A DNA stretch of 64,000 bases from Bos javanicus (taxonomy: Eukaryota; Chordata; Mammalia; Artiodactyla; Bovidae), in assembly GCF_032452875.1 (NCBI RefSeq), contig NC_083868.1, positions 37,056,537-37,120,536 of the forward strand, in the 5' to 3' direction. The position numbers were made by a program, and so were the translations under genes. How positions within the stretch are numbered: the first letter of the stretch is position 1; each line of letters starts with the position of its first letter. The notes beneath the pieces are model-generated. The model worked only from the letters and a program-made list of their open reading frames with translations, was not told the DNA's origin and made no database searches. Positions 1 through 10,390 of this stretch are shown here, piece after piece.

Positions 1-1013
1 CAGTCACCCAGTCATGTCTGACTCTTTGGGATGCCGTGGACTACAGCACGCTTGGCATCTCTGTCCCTCATCGTCTCCTGAAGTTTGCCCAAGTTCATGT
101 CCATTCCATCAGTGATGCCATCCAGCAGTCTTATCCTCTGATGCCCTCTTCTTCCGCTGCAAACTTTTCCAGTATCAGGGGCTTTTCCAATGAGTTGGCT
201 TTTCACATCAGATGACCAAACTACTGGAGTTTCAGCTTCAGCATCAGTCCTTCCAATGAGTATTCAAGGTTGATTTCCTGTAAGATTGACTGGTTTGATC
301 TCCTTGCTGTCCAAGGGACTCTTGGGAGTCTTCTCCATCACCACAGTTTAAAGGCATCAGTTCTTTGCCGTTCTGCCTTCTTTATGGTCCAACTCTTACA
401 ATTGTACATGACCACTGAGAATACAATAACCTTGACTATACAGACCTTTATTGGCAGAGTAATATCTCTGCTTTTCAACAATATGTCTAGGTTTGTCATC
501 ACTTTTCTGCAAAGAAGCAATCATCTCCTGATTTCACAGCTGCAGTCACCATCTGCAGTGATTTTAGAGTCCAAGAAGAGGAAATCTGTCACTACTTCCA
601 CCTTTTCCCCTTCTATTTGCCATGAGGTAATGGGACTGGATGCCAAGATCTTGTTTGTTTTTTTTTTAGTATTGAGTTTTAAGCTGGCTCTTTCACTGTC
701 CTCCTTCACCCTCATCAAGAGGCTCTTTAGTTTCTATTCACTCTCTGCCATTAGAGTGGTATCATTCACATATCTAAGGTTGTTGATGTTTCTCCCACCT
801 ATCTTGATTCCAGCTTGTAACTCATCCATCCTGGCATTTCTCATGGTGTGCTCAGCATACCGGTTAACCAAGAGGGTGACAGAAGACAGCCCTGTTGTAC
901 TTCTGTCTCAACTTGAACCAATCACTTGTTCCATACAGGGTTCTAACTGTTGCTTCTTGACCTGCATACAGGTTTCTCAGGAGACAGGTAAGATGGTCTG
1001 GTATTACCATATC
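1..1013 (-). mobile_element. BovB LINE (RTE clade), 5'-truncated, antisense copy
   Basis: Read on the minus strand this is BovB from the middle of the reverse transcriptase region to close to the 3' end. The 3' tail itself lies just outside the window. Minus-strand frames at 338-520 and 521-718 carry recognisable BovB peptide blocks (DSKITADGDCSCEIRR and a block ending CKSWTIKKAE), but they are split by stops and frameshifts, so no protein could be made. A 248-residue plus-strand open frame over 270-1016 is only the antisense shadow of this element. It abuts a plus-strand BovB copy head to head at about 1014. Confidence 0.93.
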
Positions 1014-1956
1014 TAGACTGGTTCTAAATCGGAAAAGGAGTATGTCAAGGCTGTATATTGTCACCCTGCTTATTTAACTTCTATGCAGAGTACATCATGA
1101 GAAACGCTGGGCTGGATGAAACACAAGCTGGAATCAAGATTGCCGGGAGAAATATCAATAACCTCAGATATGCAGATGACACCACCCTTATGACAAGAAG
1201 TGAAGAGGAACTAAAGAGCCTCTTGATGAAAGTGAAAGAGGAGAGTGAAAAAGTTGGCTTAAAGTTCAACATTCGGAAAACAAAGATCATGGCATCCGGT
1301 CCCATCACTTCATGGGAAATAGATGGGGAAACAGTGGAAACAGTGTCAGACTTTATTTTGGGGGGCTCCAAAATCACTGCAGATGGTGATTGGAACAATG
1401 AAATTAAAAGACGTTTATTCCTTGGAAGGAAAGTTATGATCAACCTAGATAGCATATTAAAAAGCAGAGACATTACTTTGCCAACAAAGATCTGTCTAGT
1501 CAAGGCTATGGTTTTTCCAGTGGTCATGTATGGATGTGAGAGTTGGACTGTGAAGAAAGCTGAGTGCCGAAGAATTGATGCTTTTGAACTGTGGTGCTGG
1601 AGAAGACTCTTGAGAGTCCCTTGGACTGCAAGGAGATCCAACCAGTCCATTCTAAAGGAGATCAGTCCTGGGTGTTCTTTGGAAGGAATGATGCTAAAGC
1701 TGAAACTCCAGTACTTTGGCCACCTCATGCGAAGAGTTGACTCATTGGAAAAGACTCTGATGCTGGGAGGGATTGGAGGCAGGACGAAAACGGGAAGACA
1801 GAGAAGGAGATGGCTGGATGGCATCATGGACTTGATGGATGTGAGTTTGAGTGAACTCCCAGAGTTGGTGATGGACACAGAGGCCTGGCGTGCTGTGATT
1901 CGTGGGGTCGAAAAGAGTCAGACACTACTGAGCTACTGAACTGAACTGAACTGAAC
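1014..1956 (+). mobile_element. BovB LINE, 5'-truncated, sense copy
   Basis: The copy starts inside the reverse transcriptase just upstream of motif B and runs to the characteristic 3' end, finishing in a short CTGAA repeat at 1936-1956. It is less decayed than its inverted partner at 1-1013. The two begin within about 120 bp of the same element position, so they form a large imperfect inverted repeat. Confidence 0.95.
1028..1939 (+). pseudogene. BovB ORF2 remnant: RT motif C plus C-terminal domain
   Basis: One open stretch of about 300 codons survives. It begins after a stop codon (TAA at 1025-1027) where an intact element would read Gln. Counting from the Leu codon at 1058, the catalytic YADD box is at residues 38-41. 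The RTE C-terminal region follows, with CESW at about 160-163 and the WCWRR block at about 179-183. The protein of an intact element would primes reverse transcription of its RNA at a nicked chromosomal target. This piece lacks the endonuclease, motif A and most of the palm, so it cannot be active. There is no promoter or credible start codon; the frame is a molecular fossil. Confidence 0.9.
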
Positions 1957-1974
1957 AGCTTCTGAAGTTTGTGA

Positions 1975-2105
1975 AGCTCTTAAAGAGATGGGAAGATGCT
2001 TTAAGATTACATAAATAATACATTGTAGCGCTAGGATTTGAATCCAAATCTATATGCTTTCAAAGTCAGAATTTTCCAATCCACACTGCCTTGCTAGGCC
2101 ACAGC
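1975..2105 (-). mobile_element. MIR SINE fragment, decayed
   Basis: The stretch around 2030-2100 (GGATTTGAATCCAAATC, then a run resembling the antisense tRNA-like head) matches the layout of a minus-strand MIR, with many substitutions. The assignment is from memory of the MIR pattern and is tentative. Confidence 0.5.
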
Positions 2106-2143
2106 TGGGCAGGCTCCAGTGCTTGTCTCTTTCGGTGCTAAAG

Positions 2144-2373
2144 TTAGGGCTTTCCAGGTGTCCCTAGTGGTAAAGAAATCACCTGCCAACGCAGAAGATA
2201 CAAGAGATTCTGGTTGCATCCCTGGGTTGGGAAGATCCCTTGGAGGAGGGCATGGCAACCCACTCCAGTATTCTTGCCTGGAAAATTACAATGACAGAGG
2301 AGCCTGGTGGGCTCCAGTCCATAGAGTCACTAAGAGTCGGACATAGCTGAAGTGATTTAACAGCATCAGCAGC
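2144..2373 (+). mobile_element. Bov-tA SINE
   Basis: A full-length tRNA-like head plus Bov-A body in sense orientation, ending in the shared BovB/Bov-A 3' block (AGAGTCGGACA...). It is flanked by an exact 8-bp target-site duplication, TGCTAAAG, at 2136-2143 and 2374-2381. The RNA polymerase III B-box region is degraded (GTTGCATCCCTGG instead of GGTTCGATCCC). Confidence 0.93.
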
Positions 2374-2381
2374 TGCTAAAG

Positions 2382-3666
2382 GAATCCAGATATCAGCTAG
2401 CTTTCCTTTGTTCTTTAAGGCTACTTCTACCCATGCCTAATCTGTATTCTACTCATTCAGTCTCTTACATTCCATCTCCCTGCATGCCTAGTTTTGAGTA
2501 GTACATAGTCATTTTATCACTTTCATTTTTTTTTTTTTTTGGTATTGTTTGAAGACTGCTGCAAATCACTATAAGAAAGCAAATAGCATAGCTATGTGAT
2601 TGTCACAAAATTTGAGGAATCACATCAACTTCTTGATAAATATAGACAATCTAATTATGTATAAACTCGTGCTATTTTAATGCCAAGACATTGTAACTCA
2701 TACATTCCTTTGTATAAAGAAGCAAGTCAAATATTTTTAATAAATAATTGCGTGATATCTATTGTATCTGTTCCCACATAGCTTTACAACCAAATGTCCC
2801 ACCAATAGAAGTTATAAAGTTTTTGCTGTCTATAATGAACAAAAGTCAAGTATAATTAATCCTGGCCAATTCTCTCAGCTCGCTTGTACCCTTTAGCTCT
2901 ATCACTTTGGAAATCATTGAGGTTTAGGTGTGACTGTAACTAATACATTCCCATACGTGTCTAACACCTCTTCTTAGCAACCCCAGACTTCCGTATGCAC
3001 AATTATTCTGGAAAGTGTAGATTTATTCCCTTATGAGCATTTTCAAAAAGGTGCAAACTGAAGTGTAAATAGCATTCATCTCACCAAGTCGATTGGAATG
3101 TAGCTGCTGTTAAGGTAGTTTTAAAAAAAGAAATATAATGTCTTTCTCAGAGATAAAGATTTTGAATACAAAATATCGAGATACGGAGATCCTTTACAGC
3201 TTAGTTCCAGCAGTTTGATTTTCAGCTTTAATTTGAGGACAGTCATGGTTTGGGTATGATTTGAAGACAAAACTTGGAAATCTGCATAAACAATGGGGTA
3301 GGTGTCTCCTCATGTATGTGGTTTATTCTTGCTAAGAGTGTGCTTCTAGAAAAGAGGTAAATGTGACTTTGTTAGGTGACAGATCTGCTCTGTTCGCTCA
3401 TGCATGTAAGCACAATCTAAGACTCGCTGGCTGTGAGAGTAATTTCATTTTCAAGTAATTTATTCATTAAATAATCTCTTCCACATCTTATTAAAACCCG
3501 AAAAGCATAAGAAAAAGAAAAAAACAAACAATAAACAAAAAACACTGCTTTTAGAAACTACAATCAATCTCATTGATTTAAAAATGAAAGTAACTTGCAG
3601 TCCCACCCCCACCCACCCTGCTTGATTGTGACTCTAAATGAAAGAACTGGGATTTAAGTATCTTTG
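2382..3666. other. Unique AT-rich DNA, no gene recognised
   Basis: No open frame of note and no repeat family that I recognise, apart from a T-run near 2525-2541 and a short A-rich patch near 3510-3540. Confidence 0.6.
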
Positions 3667-3803
3667 TTTTTGGAGAAGGAAATGGCAACCCACTCCAGTG
3701 TTCTTGCCTGGAGAATCCCGGGGACGGGGGAGCCTGGTGGGCTGCCGTCTCTGGGGTCGCACAGAGTCAGACACGACTGAAACGACTTAGTAGGTTAGCA
3801 GGT
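3667..3803 (+). mobile_element. Bov-A SINE monomer
   Basis: Matches the right-hand monomer of Bov-A2 (GGAGAAGGAAATGGCAACCC to GACACGACTGAAACGAC) without the left monomer. The (CAG)n tail is mutated to TTAGTAGGTTAGCAGG. I could not find a clear target-site duplication. Confidence 0.9.
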
Positions 3804-4756
3804 TCTTGTGCTTCTCCTAGTAAAGGCATACAATAGAAATGCAATAAATGTTTGTAGTAATCAACTAAAGATATAAATGATGCTGCTGTTATAGAAATGA
3901 CTGAATCTTACAATGGTAAAAAGGCTTAATAGTTTACTATCACATGATTTGAAGTTGGAATTAATAGGTTTTGTTTTATTTTGTTTTGCTTTGTTTGTCA
4001 GACTTGGAGTTCTTAAATAGCTAAGCATGGGATTAACTTTGACAGGTAAGTTTTATTGTTTGGGTACACATTAAACATTTGGTTTTAATTGAGGTTTTTT
4101 TTGCTCAGGCCACCCAAAAGTTTCCTTTTAAGAATATGTTTATGTCTGTATGTTTTTTCCCTGTCACTATTTGCTGATGCAGTATTTAATTTCTTTCATT
4201 TATGGCCTAAAGTATAATATTCTGCCAAATGAAAGAGAGTTCACTAAGTATGAAAAAACATATTTTCCAGTTTTCCATTAGGAAATCCAAACCTCCATAG
4301 TTCCATTAAGATGCTGTGTTTCACTATTTTGTCCTAATTCACTAGTTACAGATGTTTTAAAAAAGTGCTGGAAGGCATAAGACCAAGATCTAACATGAAT
4401 ATGGAAATTAACCAAGTAGGTATCCCAAATTTTATTTCCCGTTAATTTAAACTTACATGAAACTAAAATAACTAGTAAATTCATTCATTTTTTTTAATAC
4501 ATAAAAATGATTATTTCACTTCCTGATTTTTAACACACATTTTTAAGGGCACACACATACATCTTACACACACAGAAGAAAGAGATTGATTTCTTAATAA
4601 TTTCTTTTACTAATCTAGAATATTGCAGTCTAAAACTTTGCTTTTCATGCGTTGCTATCTTCATGAATAGGCAAGCATCAGTAGACTCCAAGAAGCATGC
4701 ACTCCAAGAGTCTTGAGTATCAGGTGGTAAAATTTCATCCTTTTAGTTTAAGAATG
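3804..4756. other. Unique AT-rich DNA, no gene recognised
   Basis: Only short T-rich and CA-rich patches (TTTTGTTTTATTTTGTTTTG near 3969, ACACACA near 4550 and 4568). A 68-codon minus frame at 4278-4484 resembles no protein that I know. Confidence 0.55.
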
Positions 4757-4971
4757 CGTGCATGCTTGGTCTCTCAGTCATGTCTTGTGACTCCATAGAC
4801 TGTAACCTGCCAGGCTCCTCTGTCCAGGGAATTTTCCAGACAAGAATACTGGAGTGGGTTGCCATGCCCTTTTCCAGGGGATCTTCCTGACCCAGGGATC
4901 GAACCCAGGTCTCTTGCATCTCCTGTGTGTTCAGGTGGATTCTTTACCACTACACCACCTGGGACGTCCAG
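4757..4971 (-). mobile_element. Bov-tA SINE
   Basis: Antisense Bov-tA, with the Bov-A block first on the plus strand and the tRNA-like head last, ending CCACCTGGGACGTCC. The antisense B-box (GGGATCGAACCC at about 4895-4906) is well kept. The head has moderate changes. Confidence 0.92.
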
Positions 4972-5894
4972 TACAGGAATAAATTCATAGTAAAAAAATT
5001 AAATAATTTATAGAGGTAACCCACACGGAGAAAAGGTTTGCACCTTTGTTGGAAATTAAGAAGTTTGCCATTTAATTAATATTAATTTATTTAGAGAAAT
5101 ATGGATCGTGGCATTCTGTATGGAATTTGGGGAAAATAAAGTAAAAAATCAGTATTTTTTTAGTACTATTGAAATGAGAACAAGGCATTATTTGAAAGGC
5201 ATCAGCACTTAAACCATTAGAAATCTGTATTCTATAGAAAAGCAAATGATTTTCCAAGCTCTATCTACCACAGCCTGAATGAAATAATCTCTCAAGACCA
5301 CGCAAATCCCTTTGCCTGGATTGCATGCTCAGCATATACTTTTATAGTAAGAAAAAGATGCCACAGTTTGCAAATATAATCATTCCAGGAACTAGAAAGG
5401 AATGTTAAAAAATTCTATTTTATGTGAAAAATTGGTATTCTATTTCATAAACTAAACCTTTGTTAAGGCAAATAATTTTACAAATATTCATTGAGCTAAA
5501 CATATAAAAATGAGCAAGACAGTCTCTGCATTGAGGAAATTCACAATATGAAAGCCTCTGTTACAGGATACTTGTTCATATCCTGATGGTTTAAATGCAG
5601 ATGGGAGAGCATATTGATTCTACCTGGGTTTGTCCACTGAAGGCTTCCTACATAAGGTGACATTTCTACTTCAATGGATAGTTTTTCTTCATGAGTTTAG
5701 TTAGCATATAAATTGAGTTACATTTCATAAAAAGTAGATCACCAAATTAATTGTGTCTCTCTCTTTATCCCTCTTTGTTTCATTTTAATAATATCACATT
5801 GAAAATGATTAAACTATGAATATATAGTAATGTTTTAGGTGGGTCCAAGAAGGACAACCTAAATAGGATTGGGTGTCTCAACTTTCAATACACC
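4972..5894. other. Mostly unique DNA with a trace of an ancient repeat
   Basis: No genes. Around 5480-5575 the text ATTCATTGAGCTAAACATATAAAAATGAGCAAGACA... follows the pattern of an old mammal-wide repeat that recurs near 8.9, 25.0, 49.5, 51.6, 52.2 and 63.1 kb. I cannot name the family with certainty. Confidence 0.45.
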
Positions 5895-5901
5895 AGATCT
5901 T

Positions 5902-6641
5902 TTTGTTGTTGTTGTTCAGTCGCTCAGTCACATCCAACTCTTTAGATCCCATGGACTGAAGCATGCCAGTCTTTCCTGTCCTTCACCATCTCCTGGAGCT
6001 TGCTCAAACTCAAGTCTGTTGAGTAATGATGTCGGTAATGCCGACATCAAATCTGTTGAGTCTGATGTCGGTAATGCCATCCAACCATCTCCTCTTCTGT
6101 CGTCCCCTTCTCCTCCTGCCTTCAATCTTTCCCAGCATCAGGGTCTTTTCTAATGAGTCAGCTCTCTGCATCAGGTGGCCAAAATTTTGAAGCTTTAGCC
6201 TCAGCATCAGTCCTTCCCATGAATAATCAGGATGGATTTCCTCTAGGATTGACTGGTTTGAACTCCTTGGAGTCCAAGGGACTCTCAAGAGTCTTCTTCA
6301 ACACCACAGCTCAAAAGCATCAATTCTTCGCTGCTCAGTCTTCTTTAGGGTCCAGCTCTCACATTCATACATGATTACTGAAAAACACATAGCTTTGACT
6401 CTACGGACTTTTGTTGGCAAAGTAATATCTCTGCTTTTTAATATGCTGTCTAAGTTTGTCACAGCTTTTCTTCCAAGGAGTAAGCATCTTTTAATTTCAT
6501 GGCTGCAGTCACCATCTTCAGTGATTTTGGAGCCCAAGAAAATAAATTCTGTCACTGTTTCCATTGTTTCCCCATCTATTTGCCATGAAGTGATGGGACC
6601 TGTGCCATGATCTTCATTTTTTGAATGTTGAGTTTTAAACT
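5902..6641 (-). mobile_element. BovB LINE 3' portion (ART2A-like), antisense
   Basis: The element begins on the plus strand with a (GTT)n variant of the BovB 3' tail. It continues through the C-terminal coding region to about the start of that domain, where it is 5' truncated. An exact 7-bp target-site duplication AGATCTT lies at 5895-5901 and 6642-6648. Minus frames at 6010-6288 and 6298-6564 show the MRVPWTPRSSNQSILEEI and ECESWTLKKTEQRRIDAFEL blocks. The 3' region carries a local duplication with a hairpin (6013-6078). Confidence 0.93.
6013..6078. repeat. Hairpin plus direct duplication inside BovB
   Basis: The normal BovB run is a single block here. This copy instead contains GATGTCGG TAATG CCGACATC, an 8-bp perfect stem with a 5-nt loop. 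A second GATGTCGGTAATGCC follows about 25 bp later. Inverted plus direct copies of the same short word indicate a local replication or reverse-transcription slip. Confidence 0.8.
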
Positions 6642-6670
6642 AGATCTTACCTAGCTTAAACTAGATCTTA
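6634..6670. repeat. 22-bp step tandem duplication at BovB target-site duplication
   Basis: TTAAACTAGATCTTA occurs at 6634-6648 and again at 6656-6670. The repeated block includes the right-hand target-site duplication of the adjoining BovB, so the duplication followed insertion. Confidence 0.8.
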
Positions 6671-6726
6671 TCTTAGTATTTTATTACAGCAAAGAAAACA
6701 GGTACAGTTGCACATGGCCTACACAT

Positions 6727-6937
6727 ATACGGGGCTTTCCAGGTGGCGCTAGTGATAAAGAGCATGCCTGCCAATGCAGGAGTCTTGAGAGATGTGGGAT
6801 CAATCCCTGGGTCAGAATGATCCCCTGGGGTAGGAAATGGAAACACATTCAAGTATTCTTGCTGGAAAATTTTAAGGGAAGAGGAGCCTGGTGGACTACA
6901 CAGTCCATGGGATCACCAAGAGTCAGACACCAATGAG
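6727..6937 (+). mobile_element. Bov-tA SINE
   Basis: Sense Bov-tA with a diverged tRNA-like head (GGGATCAATCCCTGG in place of the B-box). The body has several small changes (CAAGTATTCTTGCTGGAAAA). A 7-bp flanking repeat TACACAT at 6720-6726 and 6938-6944 is the likely target-site duplication. Confidence 0.9.
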
Positions 6938-6944
6938 TACACAT

Positions 6945-7379
6945 GCAAGCAAGCAAAATGTACATATATGCACACATACAAATTCAAATAAAAACCATTG
7001 AAAAAGAATACAGATTTTATTGAAGTTGGGGAAATTAAGATTGTCGATATACTGCACATATTCTTGAAACTCCCCTTTAAATTTTCTCTCTTCCTTAATC
7101 TTTTTCAGCTACTCTTTCTTGTCCTTTGTCCTTATTCCTTTAATGTTCCCATTTGAAACATTACTTCCAAAATCCTGTAATACACCCCAAACTACAATTT
7201 AAAAATTAGTGAAAAAAAGTTTGCCAGTATTCAAACCTTTCATCTAATTAAAACTTAGACTTCTTTTTGCCAGTCAAGCATGAGGTGAGGATCCTTACTT
7301 CAGATGTGTAATTCCCAAATGATAATGAAAAACAATTTAATATTTCTCTTTATAAATGTAAGCAGGGAATAAGAAAAAC
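6945..7379. other. Unique AT-rich DNA
   Basis: No open frame or repeat family recognised. Confidence 0.55.
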
Positions 7380-7560
7380 TTTGTGAAATGCTCATTACAC
7401 ATCAGGAACTGTAAGTAAAATATCACTTGTGATTCTCACAATACCAGGTAAATGTTTTATTTTTTAACAGACAAGGAAGTTGACACATTTCATTAAAATA
7501 TAGATGAGAATTAAAGCCAAGTTTGTCTGACTGTACATACTCGCTTTCTGAATACATTAG
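7380..7560 (-). mobile_element. MIR SINE, decayed
   Basis: The order of blocks (TGTGATTCTCACAATACCAGGTAAATG, then TTTAACAGACAAGGAAGTTGACACA, then AAGCCAAGTTTGTCTGACTG) follows a minus-strand MIR. Identity is low, as expected for a mammal-wide SINE. Confidence 0.6.
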
Positions 7561-8924
7561 AATGATTTTACAAAAAGTGGTAGAAGCAGTATATTCTGAA
7601 TGTGTGAGCACAGACATTTGAAAATAAACTGACCAACAACAATATCTACAACAAATTTCCTGAGGCTTCAAAATATGTCTGACCTCTTTTCCATTCTCTT
7701 CCCCCATAAAAATTCATCCACATTCTGAAAATAATGATTTTAGGAATAATCCCCAATTGCTTAATGCCATAAACTCCAAAGCAACAACCATTACTTTCAT
7801 TGGAAAATCTTGAGATTGTGAAGGAGGAGAAATCTTTCCTAAAGTTACCTTTTGGGAAAAGTGAGCTTTTAAGATCTGTTTTCTCAAAATATCATTCTGT
7901 AAATGGCCTACCAAAGACACTCCAGTTGGAAGACTTAAGAAATGAATCTACCAGTGACCAAGGATGGCAAAGATTGACACAGGATATTTGAAGCATTAAA
8001 AAAAAATGCCTTTAAATAATTACCTGAGGCACTAAAATAGAAAATTTTAACATGACAGAACCCTTCCAGCATTCTAAAACTTCTATGCTGATCTAGCTAC
8101 ATTTTTGGAGTTCTTCAGCTGACAAGGACATTTGTCAGGGTAAGTACATACAGAAAATTGTATCTACTCTATCTAGCTGTAAACTTTCCAACATCCTGGG
8201 AGGAACATACACATTTAAGACTTTTTCAGCAACCACTAAAGCAGTATCAGGAAACTACAAGTTAAAGTATAAGACAATTAAAACAGATATCATTGATCTA
8301 GAGTTTTATGTATTCCCTCTCAGAAGAATTCAAATAAAAGTCCAAAATAACCCAGTATAGATGTCTACATTGAGAAGAGTCAGAGGAGTGCTTATAGCAA
8401 CTAAGAACAATGTTCTCTGCTAACGAATCATTTCCCATCAGAAACTAATAATGTAGGGAGACTAGATAGGACATTCTACAAATAGTCATACATTTTCTAA
8501 TGTTAACCAGCAAGTTATAAAATAGTTTTTCTTTACTTGAGAAATGCATTGTACTGTATAGGGAATTTACAGTTTTAAAGAGAATGATTGATGTGTTGAA
8601 TTTGAAAAAGTTCACATAATTTAGTAATATAACCTCCTTTTCTGTTATGATTTGAAGTATTTGCAGCTGTAATGGCCTTTGAGTCCCCAGGATAAAGGCC
8701 TCAGCCAGAGCCAGGAGTTGCCTATAAAGTTCTCCTTGACAGAAACTGGGATGGAATCCAGGCTCATTTCAGCAATATTTGTGGAGAAGAGGATTGAACT
8801 CAATATATTTGACCCAAAAGTGCATTTTTGGGGCTTGCACCATATTTATTAAAGCCCTGTGGCAGACCTAGAAGTTATTAAATGGGTGAGAGCTGGCTTT
8901 ATAAAGACACAGTTCTAAGCAGCC
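7561..8924. other. Unique AT-rich DNA, no gene recognised
   Basis: Short open frames on both strands (7714-7920 minus, 7800-7991 plus) overlap each other and have no recognisable domain. I treat them as chance. Confidence 0.55.
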
Positions 8925-9260
8925 ATAGTTCAGTTCAACATACTTTTACTGATCACCTACCTGGAGACATATCCTAGGCTAGGAACTCATGGTTATAAAA
9001 AAAGAGGCAAGTATCATCCACAGACTTACTCAACTCTCAGTCTAGTAGAGCGAGAAGGCAGATATAAATAACCATAAAACATGGTATAGTATGATAAAAG
9101 ATTGTAAAACGGGTACACAGTGCAACTGGGAGTTACAGATACTAAAAAAATCCAGGGCTGCATTCATAGGGAAAGTAGCATTTTGAGTTGGGTGCTGATG
9201 AAATTGTGCATGACTGGTGTGTGTGGAGGGCTGGGGGCTGGGGGCAGGATTCCAACTAAA
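8925..9260 (+). repeat. Ancient mammal-wide dispersed repeat, family not named
   Basis: CAACATACTTTTACTGATCACCTACC, then TAGGCTAGGAACTC, CAGTCTAGTAGAG and a later G-rich run (GAGGGCTGGGGGCTGGGGG at about 9226-9244) follow the block order of a very old repeat that begins AACAAATATTTATTGAGC in better copies. I can see the pattern but cannot give a secure family name. Confidence 0.5.
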
Positions 9261-9523
9261 AAATTAGTAAATTCAGAATAAATTCAAGAAACTGAAGTTA
9301 GCATTTCAAGAAGAAACATTTTAGCTGGATTCTAAGATACATATTTTTAAAAGAAAATATTTTAAAATATTGAAATTAAGATTTTGATATGATTGTCATT
9401 GATTCAGTTGGACTTGTAAAGATAGGCTGGCCACATAAGATAGAAAATCAGGAATTTGAAAATCAAACAGAGAAGAGTTAGGGCCACTGCTTCAGTACTT
9501 ACCAGTCCTGTGGGCTTGAGTAT

Positions 9524-10207
9524 TAGCTTCCTATTGCTGCTGTAATAAATTGTCATAATTTGTGGCTTGAAACAACAATAATCTATTATTTGACATTCTT
9601 GAGGTCAAAAATCTGAAAGGGATCTGCAAAGTTGTAATACTTTATAGAAGTTCTGGGAGAAAATCTATTTCTTTGCTATTTCCAGCTGGCAGAATTCACC
9701 TCATTCCTTGGTTCATGGCCTCTTCCTTCATTTTCAAGGACAACAGCACAGCATCTTCAAATCTCTGCTTCTGTCATCACATCTTCTGTGATTCTGATCC
9801 TTTTCTTCCCCTGTTATAAGGATCTTTGTGATTACATTATTCCTAATTGGGTAATTTGGGATTTTTTGTTTTGTCTCTAAATTGTGTCTGACTCTTTTGC
9901 AACTCCATGGACTGTTACCCAGGCTTCTCTGTCCATGGGATTTTCCAGGCAAGAATACTGGAGTGAATTGCATTTCCTTCTCCAGGGGATCTTCCTGACC
10001 CAGGGATTGAATCTGCAACTCCTGCTTGGCAGGAAGATTCTGTACCACTGAGCCACCAGAGAAACCTAATTCAGGATTATCTTCCCAATTAACAATCCTT
10101 AACTTAATCATACCTATAAAGTCCCTTTGTGATATAAGGAAACATATTTACATTTTCTGGGGATTAGGATGTGAACATCTTTGAGGGACCATTTTTCAAC
10201 CTACTGT
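9524..10207 (-). mobile_element. ERVL-MaLR type solo LTR (MST/MLT1-like)
   Basis: The plus-strand text TATTAGCTTCCTATTGCTGC through GTGGCTTGAAACAACAATAA, GAAGTTCTGGGAG, ATAAGGATCTTTGTGATTACATT and TGGGGATTAGGATGTGAACA to CCTACTGTA is the antisense of a mammalian MaLR LTR. No internal gag or pol sequence flanks it, so it is a solo LTR. It sits inside a MIR and is itself split by a Bov-tA at 9868-10073. Confidence 0.82.
9868..10073 (-). mobile_element. Bov-tA SINE inserted in the LTR
   Basis: Antisense Bov-tA ending CCACTGAGCCACCAGAGAAACC. The flanking LTR text resumes after it. TAATTTGGGAT on the left and TAATTCAGGAT on the right may be a mutated target-site duplication (two mismatches). Confidence 0.92.
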
Positions 10208-10390
10208 ACCCTGGGAACTTTATCCAATCTCTAAAGCATAGCTTTTTATCATGTTGTAAAATAGGGATAATAATGTTTCACAGGGTTGTTTTGAGGCTCA
10301 AATGAAAAATAGAATATAAAACTATTAGCATAACACAATAAAAAATTGTAATTACTATCATTACTGTTGTAAATGGTATTATCATTTTGA

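Larger units (their letters stand above)
9480..10390 (+). mobile_element. MIR SINE split by an LTR
   Basis: The left piece at 9480-9523 (CAGTACTTACCAGTCCTGTGGGCTTG) is the MIR core. The right piece at 10208-10390 (AAAATAGGGATAATAATG, CACAGGGTTGTTTTGAGG, TATTAGCATAACAC) is its continuation. The two halves join correctly when the intervening LTR is removed, with the LTR lying at the word equivalent to CCTTGGG. Confidence 0.72.

Noticed and set aside
270..1016. 248-residue plus-strand open frame
   Set aside because: It is the exact antisense of a BovB coding region. The complementary strand shows the known element peptides and the plus-strand translation resembles nothing.
1081..1878. 265-residue minus-strand open frame
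   Set aside because: Antisense shadow of the BovB RT/C-terminal frame at 1028-1939. The same shadow recurs opposite every BovB copy.
1..1956. Twin-priming inversion for the head-to-head BovB pair
   Set aside because: Both halves contain the same 3' coding region, whereas a twin-primed insertion would divide one element into non-overlapping parts.
9524..10207. Complete endogenous retrovirus
   Set aside because: Only one LTR is present. No gag, pol or env sequence adjoins it, and MIR sequence flanks it on both sides.
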